Source: Clarkia xantiana subsp. parviflora
Lineage: Eukaryota; Streptophyta; Magnoliopsida; Myrtales; Onagraceae
DNA length: 64,000 nucleotides
Direction of reading: 5' to 3'
Assembly (NCBI GenBank): GCA_036873135.1
Contig: JAPTYO010000011.1
Span: 15,324,747-15,388,746 of the forward strand
Under the pieces are notes generated by a model. It saw nothing but the letters and a program-made list of their open reading frames with translations. It was not told where the DNA came from and made no database searches. A program made the position numbers and the translations under genes. Shown here piece after piece: positions 47,494 to 58,235 of this stretch. Position 1 is the first letter of the stretch; the number at the start of each line of letters is the position of its first letter.

Positions 47494-48276
47494 TGTTGGG
47501 ATCAAGTTGACGTGGCCATGAGCTTCTGGTAATGGACTTCGAGGTCTCGCCGGTAGCTAGCTCCTTTAGGTGTCTGTCTCAACCTCGGGGGTACTTAGTT
47601 TCCTTTTGGGTGCTTTTGGTAAGAGAGGAGCTGAAAAAGGGGTTGGGATGGCCCCTGATTCCACTCCAAAGCTTAATTTAGTAATGGAATTTAAGAGAGA
47701 ATACTATAAAAGTATGTGAATGTAATTAATTAGATAATGAAGGTGTTCCCCTATTTATAGGGGAAGTCTACGACTTTATATGGCGGCTACCTTCTTGGGA
47801 GGGTTTCTGTCCAGAGTCGGTGTAAGCAGGTGACAAGCAGGTCGCCACCTCATCTTTCCTTAGCTAAGAAGGTTTTCCTCTGGCGGTTGAAGCAGGTTGC
47901 CACCTCACCATTCCTTAAGAAGAAGGTTTCTTCAACTTAGCAGGTGACAAGTAGGTCGCCACATGATCCTTCCTTAAGAGGAAGGGTTTTCTCTGAGGCG
48001 GCAAGCAGGTTGCCAGTTGTCATTTCCTTAGGAAGAAGGTTTATTCAATAGTATTTTGGTTGTCGACTCGAATCTTGCCTTAAGAGGGAGAGTTTTAGGC
48101 AGACTTGTCGCTAGTCTTCAAGGACCTCATTATTCGACTTTCTCAATATTTGGTGCCGACTATTTATCCTTGTTTCTTCATTCTGAGTATGATTAGTCGT
48201 CTACTCTCTTTCATGAGTCTCGACTTGTATGCTCCCGACTACGCATTGGCCTGTCCTTTATAATCGTAACCCAACA
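47494..48276 (-). repeat. 3' LTR of the pol-less Gypsy copy
   Basis: Plus-strand start TGTTGGGATCAAGTTGACGT, end GTAACCCAACA. It contains four imperfect repeats of the type GCAGGTGACAAGCAGGTCGC (47830-48020), counterparts of the repeats in the outer Gypsy LTR. On the minus strand a TATAAATAGG box lies near 47751. Confidence 0.92.
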
Positions 48277-48610
48277 CTTGCCCCCGAGACTTGAGTCGTC
48301 GGCTTCGCATGAATAAGAGGTCTTAAGTCGAGTACTGATCAGGTGGTTCTTCCTGTCTGGATATGTATTTAGTCGGGCTGTGGTCTTTAGTCTTTATCGG
48401 TCTCTTGAATTTAGGTCTGGATCTTCAGGCGAGATTAGGATGTCCTAGTCGAGGCAGTGATCTACGCTCTTGATTTTCCGACCGTTTGAGAAGCTTTGAG
48501 AAGGTCAAAGGTCATCTAGGGATTGACAATGGTGACAAACACATTTATTGCACCAATGAGAAGCTTTCGAAGATAACTTCTATGACAAGATAACGCTAGG
48601 TTTTGTCTAG

Positions 48611-48618
48611 TATAAATA
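48611..48618 (+). promoter_or_regulatory. TATA box likely serving the antisense ORF
   Basis: TATAAATA stands about 230 bases upstream of the plus-strand ATG at 48843, in sequence outside the LTR. A TTCTTTTCCAG acceptor-like string just before the ATG (about 48822-48832) suggests an intron in the leader. Promoter activity is inferred only from the motif and position. Confidence 0.5.
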
Positions 48619-48842
48619 CCGAGGCTTTACTATGGTAATTCTTGCCTATTCTTACAGCGTTTGTTCTCTTTTTACCTATATCCTCAAGTTTCCACTTTTT
48701 TAAAAGCGAAGGCTAAAGAAGCATTGGGACTAATCCCACTTTAGGTATTTTGAGATCACCTCTTGAATTCTAGTTTCTTTTTGCTTTAATCGACATCTGA
48801 TGGCTCTTGTAATGAATCTCTTCTTTTCCAGATTTCATCAAG

Positions 48843-49810
48843 ATGATTCTTCGGACTCATCGCCAAGCTATGACGAGATCCCCCTATTTATCTGCTCAAT
48901 TAAAGGAGGATAGAGATGGAGCGTCTATCAAGGCCCCTATTGATGTTGAACCTATTCCTCCTGTTAAAGAATCGCTCGTGGAGTCTTCTCAAGATAAGGG
49001 TAACGCCAAGATTTTGACTCATCGTTACCCTACCCGGAGCGGGAATATCGTTTTTTCCAGCTCTTGGTTAAAAAGGAAAAGATGCAAAGATTCTTCCTCG
49101 TCTTCGTCGATTCCAGTATCTCCTCCTGAGGCTCCTTCAAATGTCTCATTAGACTACAAGGGCCCGCCTTTTGATTGGGATATGCTGCTAAATGCCCCTG
49201 CTGATTGCTCAAAGATTTGGGATCCTTTGAGTTATCTAGGGGGGTATCCCCTTAGAGATGGACATTCCATTGTTGATCCCGATTTGGCACTTCACTTACT
49301 GAATGCTTCAATCCCGCCTTATGATCGTCATCACCTGGGAACGGGAGTATGTGACATAGAAAGAGCCACACGTCTGTTTCTTTTGAAGCAAGCGGAGGTA
49401 TGTGTCTTTTTCCTCCCTTTAGGTCTTTATCATTTCTTTCGTTTATTCCCCTAATTATTCCCCCTTTTTGGTAGGCTTCTCGGCTTTCCCTTCAATTTTC
49501 CCGACTGATGTTTGATCTCCTTAAAAAGTCGTAGTCGACTAAAGAGAAACTTCAAGCCTTGTCTTCTGAGGGTGGTGTAGAAGAGGTTCGACATCTTCAA
49601 GAGGAGAATGCTAGGTTAAAGGGAGATTTAACACGAATGGCTGAGGTTTCCGCTAATGCGAAACGAGATTCTCTAAAATGTGGTGAGGCTCTTAATGCTT
49701 CTGCTTCTTTAGTTGAAGAATTTCGCACCTTGTCGGAGAAGATGAGCAAGGAAAATAATACCCTCTTAGCTGAAGGAGTTATACTCTTCGGAAGAAAGTC
49801 AGGATTTTGA
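48843..49810 (+). pseudogene. Antisense additional ORF (aORF) with intron and coiled coil
   Basis: The gene runs opposite to its retrotransposon. Exon 1 (48843-49397) encodes exactly 185 codons ending LFLLKQAE. A GT-AG intron (49398-49474) follows, and exon 2 resumes in phase with ASRLSLQFSRLMFDLLKKS. One TAG (49532-49534) then interrupts the frame, which continues to 49810 through EVRHLQEENARLKGDL, a heptad-like coiled coil. The N-terminal part is Ser/Lys-rich (KRKRCKDSSSSSS), followed by FDWDMLLNAPADCSKIWD and a conserved-looking domain. Plant Tat-lineage Gypsy elements are known to carry such additional ORFs, some antisense near the 3' LTR; position and shape fit that class. Function is unknown. 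Confidence 0.8.
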
Positions 49811-49880
49811 TAACCGAAGTGGAGGATTTAAGAGATGCCGCCACTAAAGCCATTAGTGACTATAAAGCAAGTCTTGCCTT

Positions 49881-50105
49881 TCAGGCTGATACTGCCGTGA
49901 CCGCCTCTGATTTACACTTCATCTCTCTGAAGGAGATCGTGAGGAATCTAAGAGGCACATGAATGTTCCTCGCCACCAGTACCGTTGGTATGAGGCACAT
50001 GAGGGTCTTCCTCATTTCTTGGCTTTGAAGAGGTAGGATTTGCCTTAGATTTGCTATCTCTTCCACCACTGCCGCTATCTTCTTAGTATTCTTGTTGGGA
50101 GCCAT
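49881..50105 (-). pseudogene. Gypsy gag start fragment
   Basis: On the minus strand, 17 bases after the primer site remnant, an ATG at 50105 opens MAPNKNTKKIAAVVEEIANL followed by RQILP. The position and the preceding GATCAAAAAGTC correspond to the gag start of the outer Gypsy element at 39034. The coding sequence then ends within about 75 residues. The capsid domain is absent. Confidence 0.7.
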
Positions 50106-50123
50106 GACTTTTTGATCACCGTT

Positions 50124-50138
50124 CCCACAGACGACGTT
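50124..50138 (-). other. Primer-binding site of the pol-less Gypsy copy, mutated
   Basis: TTCCCACAGACGACG is the complement of CGTCGTCTGTGGGAA. The outer element has TGGCGCCGTCTGTGGGAA; the first bases here have decayed to AACG. Confidence 0.75.
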
Positions 50139-50142
50139 AAAT

Positions 50143-50921
50143 GTTGGGATCAAGTTGACGTGGCCCTGAGCTTCTGGTAATGGACTTCGAGGTCTCGCCG
50201 GTAGCTAGCTCCTTTAGGTGTCTGTCTCGACCTCGGGGTTACTTAGTTTCCTTAAGGGTGCTTTTGGTAGGCGAAGACCTGAAAAGGGGTGGGGATGGCC
50301 TCTGATTCCCCTCCGAAACTTAAGTCAGCAATGGAATTAAAGAGATAATACTATACATTTATGTGAATGTAAGTAATTAGATAATGAAATTGTTCCCCAA
50401 TTTATAGGGGAAGTGTACCGACTTTAAATGACGGCTACCCTCTTGGGAGGGTTTCTGTCCAGAGTCGGTGTAAGCAGGTGACAAGCAAGTCGCCACCTCA
50501 TCTTTCCTTAGCTAAGAAGGTTTTCTATGGTGGTTGAAGCAGGTCGCCGCCTCACCATTCCTTAAGAGGAAGGTTTCTTCAGCTTAGCAGGTGACAAGTA
50601 GGTCGCCACCTGCCCCTTTCTTAAGAGGAAGAGTTTTCTTTGAGGCGGCAAGCAGGTTGCCAGTTGTCATTTCCTTAGGAGGAAGGTTTCTTCAATAGTA
50701 TTTTGGGTGTCGACTCGACTCTTGCTTAAGAGGGAGAGTTTTGAGCAGACTTGTCGCCAGTCTTCAATGACCTCATTCGTCGACTTTCGCAATATCTAGT
50801 GTCGACTATTTATCCTTGTTTCTTCTTATGAGTATGATTAGTCGTCGACTCTCTTTCACGAGTCTCGACTTGTATGCTCTCGACTACGCATTGGCATGTC
50901 CTTTATAATTGTAACCCAACA
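50143..50921 (-). repeat. 5' LTR of the pol-less Gypsy copy
   Basis: It matches 47494-48276 closely, including the internal GCAGGTGACAAG repeats (50475-50680), and is followed by the duplicated ATCAT. Confidence 0.92.
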
Positions 50922-50926
50922 ATCAT

Positions 50927-51190
50927 AAAACTGACTCCTCGACTACATGTAGTCGGCGACGACAAAGGAGTTCAGTCATAACACTGACTCTTCGACTTCC
51001 AAAAGTCGCCATCTACAAAGGAGTTCGGTCATAAAACCGAGTCCTCGACTCCATTTAGTTAGCGCGACAAATGAGTTCAGTCATAACACTGACTCCTCGA
51101 CTTTCGAAAGTCGCCATCTACGAAGGAATTCGGTAATAAAATCAACTCCTCGACTTAATAAAATCAATGAAGAAAGAAAAAGAGCGAGGG
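50927..51190. repeat. 106-bp tandem array, right part
   Basis: Continuation of the array at 47124-47488. It includes perfect 16-base palindromes CGACTACATGTAGTCG (50939) and CGACTTTCGAAAGTCG (51098). The last copies are degenerate. Confidence 0.88.
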
Positions 51191-51267
51191 ATAAAATTCG
51201 CTTCTCGTCATAAAAAGGCAACTCGACACAACCTCTTCTCCTTATCAAAATAAGACTAATGGTTTAT

Positions 51268-51281
51268 ATCTCGGGGGCAAG
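51268..51281 (+). other. Polypurine tract of the outer Gypsy element
   Basis: ATCTCGGGGGCAAG directly precedes the TG of the 3' LTR at 51282. The small Gypsy copy uses the same CTCGGGGGCAAG. Confidence 0.85.
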
Positions 51282-52045
51282 TGTTGGGATATGACTCGAG
51301 AAAACCTTTGACGGGTTTAGACATTCAAAGTCGGGACGTAAACATAAGGTTGATGACCATTTAAGTCCGCATCAAAGAGACAAACGCAAAGTATCGACAT
51401 GTCTTCCTTAAGGTGACGATACCGAAGCCAGCAATTTAAGAAGAGGTGTCGACTCTCTATAAAATTCCTTTTCAAGGTACAAGGCGAGTCGACGACCAAA
51501 CCATATGGGGAAACCATTCCCTTTAAGGAAGAAGTACCAGCTGGCAACCTGCTTGTCGCTTTCTGATCCAAGGAAACCCTCCTCTCAAGATAAAGCTGAG
51601 GTGGCACCTACTTATCACCTGGTTAAAGGAACCTTCGACGTTAAGGAATGGTGAGGTGGTGATCTGCTTATCACGTGCTGACACATCACTGTCCTCGTCA
51701 ACCAATTAGAAAAAGGCGGCCACCGCCATTAAGCAGCCAATCAGAGCATAGCTGCCGCACTTAAAGTCGGTACAATTTGTGCCTATAAATACTCTGGTAT
51801 TTTCATTATACACACAATTAATATACTCTACAAAGTATTATTCTCTCATATTCCATTACTGATTTAAGTTTCGGAGTGGAATCGGGGGCAAATCCCACCC
51901 TCATTTCAAGTTAACGCCTCCAAGACTCTACAAAAAGAAAACTAAGTACACATCGATGCCGAGATAGATACCTAAGAGAGTGAAAAGCGGCACCACCTTG
52001 AAATCCATTCCCGAAGTACAAGGCCACGTCAACTTGATCGTAACA
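51282..52045 (+). repeat. 3' LTR of the outer Gypsy element
   Basis: It starts TGTTGGGATATGACTCGAGA and ends TTGATCGTAACA. It is close to 38230-38997 with scattered changes and has TATAAATA at 51784. Minus ORFs (51317-51705) are by-products of the internal repeats. Confidence 0.93.
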
Positions 52046-52050
52046 ACCGA

Positions 52051-53626
52051 TATAGAATTTTGATCAGTCAAGGTGACTTTTAATAGACATTGTCTATCGT
52101 ACTAGGTGATCATGTCTAGAATGTACTCGAGCTAATGCGAACTTCCTTATAACTAGGTGAATCGAGACAGTCATTAAAAAAAATTACACTTAGGATAGTT
52201 AAGTACCTAAAATTCGTAAAAGTTCAGGTACTAAATATTCAATAGCTGAAAGTCGAGATACGAAAATGGTAATTTTCCATATTTATTAGTAGTATATATA
52301 TACTACCTCTCCATGTCATAAATCTACGTTCTCGAGTATATTCAACGTCGTCTACATGTTTTTCTCTAGCTAGCTAAAAGCCTCTGAACGGCAATATGTT
52401 TCCTCGCGTTCACAGGCGCATGTCCAGACACTTTGTTCCTTTGCCAATCCAAATCATTAGCACTAATTAATACTAGTTTTGAAATTACACTTTTACCCCT
52501 TTTAATTTTTTTTATTTAATACTTTATTTGAGAAAATGTGAAATGACAAAATTACCCTTGATGTCAAATTAAAAAAATATTTTTTTTTGCTTTTAGGGGC
52601 ATTTTTGTCTTTTCAGGTCAAGCATGTTGAGGGGCACACTTTGGTCGGAGGGCATTTTCGGGATTAGAGTTTATTTCCGGTCACATGCCAAGCATGTGAC
52701 CAAATTCCGTCAGTTTTAACGGAAAAAATTGACGGAGACCTTTTATATCAACAATGTTGAAAATTCAGACCTTCCAAATTAACTTTTGAAAATTCTGACC
52801 TATCCGATTAATATAGGTAAAAATTCAGACCTTTCATAGGTTATTAACCAATATAAGACTGGTAAGTTTTCATTCTAGAACTAATTGATGTAATAATAAT
52901 AGGTTTTGTAACCTTATATAGCCTTATATAGGGTTTTAAGTGTTTGATTTTTTCAATATACTACTATTTAATCGCATCTAAAGCTCTATATAACTTTAAT
53001 CACGACGTGTAATGGTTACCAGTTTCAAAACTCCAAAGAATGTGGAATTGGCTGAAAACAGTGAGTTTGAGTTTGAGTTTGAGGAGAATATTAATGAAGA
53101 CTTAAGCTTGACCATGTACAGACTTGAGCAAATATGTTTTCTTTAAAGAAATAGGGAAATTGTTAGGTAGAAAGAAGATTGATTGATGGAAGAAGAAAAA
53201 TATACCTTATTGGAATTATAGTAAAATACAAAAGAGGCATTATTGTGATCCTTAGAGTCGTCGTGTGCCTAGAGGCCATATAATATGAAGGGCTTATATA
53301 GCCAGCTCATTTATATTGTAAAAAAAAAAAACACCAGTCTTTTTTGACATTAGATTAGATAGATAGATCGTGCAGGCAGGCCAGGAAACATGATTAAAAA
53401 TAAATTATATACAATATATAATATACTCTATTCACAAACCTCTATTGTTTTCTCGTTTACTTGGATCATTAATGATAAATTTATTGTTGCAGCTAGTTAA
53501 AGATTTTATTGTACTTATTTAAAGTGAATGAGTTGTTATATTTTAACAGTGTAGGATAGTCTCATATCCTTATCTTTTTGGCATTATTATAGCTTCATGA
53601 TTAGCTAGTAAGGTTTATATTCATGA
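52051..53626. other. AT-rich intergenic stretch, no gene seen
   Basis: No supportable coding frame. A hairpin GGTCACATGC / GCATGTGACC with a 3-base loop lies at 52679-52701, in a part that resembles the inner sequence of the foldback elements nearby. The remainder is ordinary AT-rich DNA. Confidence 0.45.
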
Positions 53627-53635
53627 AAATTATTA

Positions 53636-54348
53636 GGGTTAAAGGTCCTTTTGGTACCACATGTTTGCAAAAATTACACTGTTCATACCACTAGTATTTT
53701 TTCGTACCGAATTGGTACCATATGTTTCCAAACCTTACTGTTTTGGTACCTCCGCTAGGGTTCCGTAAAAAACAGCCGTTAAATGGCATGTGCCATGCAC
53801 GTGACCAGCCCAAAACTTTCAATTTTGTTACAATTTAGTCCATCTAATACATCCCTAACTTTTATTTTGTTCAATTTAGTCCTAAAACTTCAAAATCAAA
53901 CCATTTCTCCAAATTGACCTAGCCGGACCTAGCCATGGGCTAGGTTCGACCCTGGGTCATGGTCGCCGGACCCAGGCGACCCCGACCCAGGGTCGGACCT
54001 AGCCCTAGGCTAGGTCCGGCTAGGTCAATCGGGACCTAGCCCCAATTGAGTTAAATTGGGGCTAGGTCAATTTGGGAAAATGGTTTGGTTTTGAAGTTTT
54101 AGGACTAAATTGAACAAAATAAAAGTTAGGGATGTATTAGATGGACTAAATTGTAACAAAATTGAAAATTTTGGGCTGGTCACGTGCATGGCACATGCCA
54201 TTTAACGGCTGTTTTTGACGGAACCCTAACGGAGGTACCAAAACAGTAAGGTTTGGAAACATATGGTACCAATTCGGTACGAAAAAATACTAGTGGTATG
54301 AACAGTGTAATTTTTACAAACATGTGGTACCAAAAGGACCTTTAACCC
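53636..54348. mobile_element. Foldback Mutator-like element, 713 bp
   Basis: The ends read GGGTTAAAGGTCCTTTTGGT inward on both sides, and the arms are complementary nearly to the centre (54000). The flanks repeat AAATTATTA (53627-53635 and 54349-54357), a perfect 9-bp duplication. It is in the same family as 34132-34740. The centre carries GGTC/GACC-rich repeats (GACCTAGCC). Non-coding. Confidence 0.92.
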
Positions 54349-54481
54349 AAATTATTATAGCTTCATGAAAAGCTCATATATTATTCATGCTCTTCATGCT
54401 TTATACGCCTCTTAGATGTGGTTCTCTGTATGCGCATCTTTTTACCTACCAATATCACATCTTTCCTATATAATTGTTCTT

Positions 54482-55324
54482 GGGTTAAGTCCTTATTTAA
54501 TCCTCAAACTTGTACATTTATTGCAATTTGATCCTCCGCCTCCAATTTCACGTGATTTTGTCCTCAAACTCACATCAATTATTTAATTTCGTCATTTTAT
54601 TAAAACAACCATTAATTTAAAATATGTAACAAGGTAAAGAGACGATTTAACCCTCAATAGAACCGGTTTATCTATTCAACATTATTAAACCGGTTAATTA
54701 TGTAAATAAATAATAATTATTATAATTATTCACAAACATAATTTTGTTCGCCTAATTATTTTCAGCTGCCGTGAGAGACGCTTTGCTTGCAGTTGCTGCA
54801 ATTCCGCTTTCATGTTTGTGAATAATTATAATAATTATTATTTATTTACATAATAACCAGTTTAATAATGTTAAATAGATAAACTTGTTCTATTGAGAGT
54901 AAAATTGTATCTTACTTAGTTAAAACCTTTAAATTATTAGTTGTTTTAAGATAATGGCAAAATTAAGGACCTTTCTACCATGCTCTTGGAGCACCATGCT
55001 TTTGCCACTATTTTTATTTTATTTTTCTATTGCCCTAATGGTGTGAACCCATAGGAAAATTGATATTATTAATAGTATGATAAACATCTTAGGTGTAGTT
55101 AAAAAAATTCATACTTTTTCGTACTTTTAAATTTTTACTTATGTTACAATTAAGTCCATCACAGTATTAAAAAAAGTAAAAGCATGGTGCTCCAAGAGCA
55201 TGGTAGAAAAATCCCAGAATTAAACAGTTAATATGATTTTGAGGATCAAGTCACGTGAAATCGGAAATCGATGATCAAATTGAGAAAACCGTACAAGTTT
55301 GAGGACCAAATAAGGACTTAACCC
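54482..55324. mobile_element. Foldback Mutator-like element of a second family, 843 bp
   Basis: The ends read GGGTTAAGTCCTTATTT inward. The flanks ATTGTTCTT and ATAGTTCTT (54473-54481, 55325-55333) form a 9-bp duplication with one change. The inner arms around 54640-54740 and 54805-54900 are complementary (CACAAACAT / ATGTTTGTG). The right arm is interrupted by another small element at 54972-55209. Confidence 0.85.
54972..55209. mobile_element. Small MITE nested in the foldback element
   Basis: Inverted ends TTTCTACCATGCTCTTGGAG and complement bound about 238 bases of AT-rich, non-coding sequence. The surrounding foldback arm is interrupted here. I could not define a target duplication, so the superfamily is open. 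Confidence 0.7.
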
Positions 55325-55333
55325 ATAGTTCTT

Positions 55334-55792
55334 TGCTAAAATATACTCGCTGTAAATACATTCAAATTTTTAGTTGTTAGATTAGAAGAGATATAATGCA
55401 TGCATCTAATTTCAAAAGACAAACTTAATTAGATATCAATTGTTGTAATGATTTTGATGTGACTAATCTAACAACTGTAAATGCGACTGTATTTACAATC
55501 GACTGCAACTTAATCGAATTTTTTTTATAAGAGATAAATATTACAGTTGATTTTTATGCTCTACATAATGAGGTATTTGATCCATATTATATTTAGAGCA
55601 TACTTAGTGTTTATATACTACTAATATTAAATTTGTCTTTTGGATAAAATTATGAAATTTTTACATGATCCTATATCACCAAGTTTGCATATGGATTATT
55701 CAATAAAAATGTGACACATCATAACCTAACCCATATATTGGAAAGCATCTTATTAATTAGAACTAGAGTATAGGAGAGAGATTTTGAGACAC
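55334..55792. other. AT-rich intergenic, no gene seen
   Basis: Short stretch without ORF or terminal repeats that I can pair. Confidence 0.4.
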
Positions 55793-55795
55793 TTA

Positions 55796-56147
55796 GAGCA
55801 CTTCCAATGGGCAAATTTGCTAAAACATTTGCTTAGGTAGATGTGAGATGTTAAGATAAATATTGTCCATCCCACTAATTGTCCATATACTTTCCTATTC
55901 TCTTGCCTCTAACTTGTCCATGGAAATTTTGTACATATTCATATTTTGTTATAGCTTTTTAATCTCTCTCCATATAATATCTAATATTTATATTATATAA
56001 TAATCAAAATTGAGACAAAAATTGTCTTTGCCATTGTAAGAGGTAAAGAAAATTCAAATTAAATTAATATTTTTTTGACAATTGATGATGTGGAGGTGAT
56101 GTGGCTCAAAATGGCAACCAAAATGGCTTTGCCCATTGGAAGTGCTC
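55796..56147. mobile_element. PIF/Harbinger (Tourist-like) MITE, 352 bp
   Basis: The inverted ends GAGCACTTCCAATGGGCAAA and complement (TTTGCCCATTGGAAGTGCTC) are flanked by TTA on both sides (55793-55795 and 56148-56150), the 3-bp duplication of Harbinger elements. No ORF. Confidence 0.85.
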
Positions 56148-56150
56148 TTA

Positions 56151-56785
56151 CCTTAAAAATAAACATCCTCTTAATTTTGCTATTAATTGATATTAACTAT
56201 TATGTATTTCCCCCCAAAGTTAGAGAATTACATTGCTAGTTCAATAGTTTCATACACAATAATTTTTTAAAAAAATAAAACTACCTAAATTAATTTACTC
56301 TTGATAGTTAATAAAACTCAACTGTTCAACCAACTCAATAACTTCTTAGATTTTTTTTTTATAAAACTACATAAACGTATTTACCCTTTAAGGGTTCATC
56401 TGATTAAATCGTTTACTCAAGCTAACGTGTTTTAGAAAAAAAAAAATATAAACTAAGTATACTCATTTGCCGATTAGGGTTTCACCGGCCAAACTGTTTG
56501 CATAACTCAATGAGTTTTTAAAAGAAACAAGCACAAAACTACTTCAACAAAATGTCCATCTACTTGGAGTGGTGGCACAAAAATATAATGTTGCAATTGG
56601 GAGTCGCAGCATGTACTATTCTATTAATAATTTTTTGATGCTTTTTATTTATGTATTTGGTTTTCAAAATATTGTTATTTAGAAAAAAAAATTATTGAAA
56701 GAGATAAGTTCATCTCTTAAAAATTATTAAAAGGAAGTAGCACTACATTTAATGAAATCTCACATTACCTCTATAATAAGATTAA
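56151..56785. other. AT-rich intergenic, no gene seen
   Basis: Poly-A and poly-T runs, no supportable ORF or repeat boundary. Confidence 0.4.
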
Positions 56786-56802
56786 TGTTTAAATGTACTT
56801 TT

Positions 56803-57558
56803 TGTATAAACCCAAGCTATCACGAATTGGACCCGATAAATGAGTCATAACCGATTATAATTCGAAACTTGGAACACGGACACCCCGAGGCCCCGCAGGT
56901 AGGCCTAAAAAACACCCCGAGTGGCGAAAACCACTCGGGAAGGCCCCAAGTGGGTAGACCACCCGGAGGTAACCCAAGCAAGGTCCCTTGCTCGGGTAGC
57001 CCGAGCAAAGCACTAGGAGTACCCGTCCGGGTACCTCCTTCCGTCCGGACGAGCCCCCCTTGCCCGGACCCCTATCCCCGGACGATATTTTGCTCTGAGC
57101 TCGCCCTTGGAGGCTACATATCAACACTTAGCCATATTAAACCTATCTACGGTCGAACCGAGGTCAAATACACCTTATTTACAGTCAATGCCAACTTATA
57201 TTAGGAAACATCCACAACTGGACCAGGAAACCACTGGAACCGGGGCGGTCCAATAGGAACTCTATAAATAGAGACTTCCTCTCCTCATTTGAAGGTAATC
57301 TCTCACTCTCTCTCTCTCTAAGCTCACTACCTCTCTCTAAAGCTCATACTTACTTAAGCTTCGGAGTGGGCTTACCGGGACCCCCCGGTGCCCATTTGCA
57401 GGTATCCAAGGAGAGGAAGTGAGGATCCGAGAAGAAAGAAGCCCACGAAGTAGAAGTCCAAGAAGAAGAAGCCCACGAAGTAGAAGTTCGGGAAGAAGAA
57501 GCCCACGAATGAGGAACCTAGGAAGAAGAAGCCCATAGAGGAAACTCGTGTGAAAACA
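56803..57558 (+). repeat. 5' LTR of the gag-only element
   Basis: It begins TGTATAAACCCAAGCTATCA and ends GTGTGAAAACA. A TATA box (CTATAAATAG) is at 57263. Towards its end (57416-57545) lies a purine-rich ~30-base repeat, GAAGAAGAAGCCCACGAAGT. Confidence 0.9.
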
Positions 57559-57559
57559 C

Positions 57560-57575
57560 TGGCGCCGTTTACTGG
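57560..57575 (+). other. Primer-binding site of the gag-only element
   Basis: TGGCGCCGTTTACTGG one base after the LTR; the first half matches the usual plant Gypsy primer site. Confidence 0.8.
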
Positions 57576-58093
57576 ATTCGAACAAGAAGCACGTAGCTAC
57601 TACTAACGATCAATGGCAGCAACTAGGAGGCAAGTCGGGGAACCAAGCAGATAAGTGCCCGTGGGAGGAAACAACCAAGCACCTGTCGGGGGGAATAGGC
57701 AAGTTCCAGTGGTAAGCTAACATGCAACTATTGAAAGAGAACGGGAGGGAGTAAGGAACAATGAACATCCACTTCCTGAGATACAGAACTCCTCAACAAA
57801 CACCCGCCCAGAGCCAACAGTGAACCAGCCACAATCCCAGCCACCCCAACAAGCAAGAACAAACCCCCAGACATACAACATCACGCCCGAAATAATGGCA
57901 TCCATGGAGGAAATGCTATAAAGAAGGGAGCGTCTAAGGGCACACTAAAGGTAGGAGCAGCCGAGGTACCAGGCATCACCTCCAAGATCGATGGGGGACA
58001 CTGGGAGGCATACTCAAACTCCTTGAACCAGCAATATCAAGGAAGGGGGTACGACCAATAGAGAAACCCAACTACTAGGCAAACAATGGCCAA

Positions 58094-58235
58094 GGATATG
58101 CTGGACCCCAGAACGACCATGGGTATGTTAGACCCCAGAACGGCCAAGGGTATGTTGGACCCCAAAACGGCGTAGGATATGCCGGACCCCAGAACGACGA
58201 AGGATACGTCGCACCCAGAACAACCAAGAGAATGT
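58094..58235 (+). repeat. 27-bp (9-residue) repeat in the gag N-terminus
   Basis: GGATATG or GGGTATG recurs at 58094, 58121, 58148, 58175 and 58202. Translated it gives GYAGPQNDH, GYVRPQNGQ, GYVGPQNGV, GYAGPQNDE and a broken fifth copy, a Gly/Tyr/Gln/Asn-rich low-complexity segment. Confidence 0.85.

Larger units (their letters stand above)
47494..50921 (-). mobile_element. Pol-less Gypsy copy with antisense additional ORF
   Basis: LTRs at 47494-48276 and 50143-50921 are flanked by ATCAT on both sides (47489-47493, 50922-50926). The primer-site remnant CGTCGTCTGTGGGAA reads on the minus strand next to the right LTR, and a CTCGGGGGCAAG purine tract reads on the minus strand next to the left one, so the element is on the minus strand. 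Between them are a short gag start and, in antisense, a separate gene. Protease, reverse transcriptase and integrase are absent. It sits in the 106-bp array of a related element. Confidence 0.92.
38230..52045 (+). mobile_element. Gypsy element with two retrotransposons nested inside
   Basis: LTRs at 38230-38997 and 51282-52045 are flanked by ACTGA (38225-38229) and ACCGA (52046-52050), a 5-bp duplication with one transition. Removing the Copia copy (39655-47123) and the small Gypsy copy (47494-50921) leaves about 2.9 kb: primer site, gag remnant, a 106-bp tandem array and purine tract. No pol is left, so this copy was either non-autonomous or lost pol when the Copia copy arrived. Confidence 0.9.
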
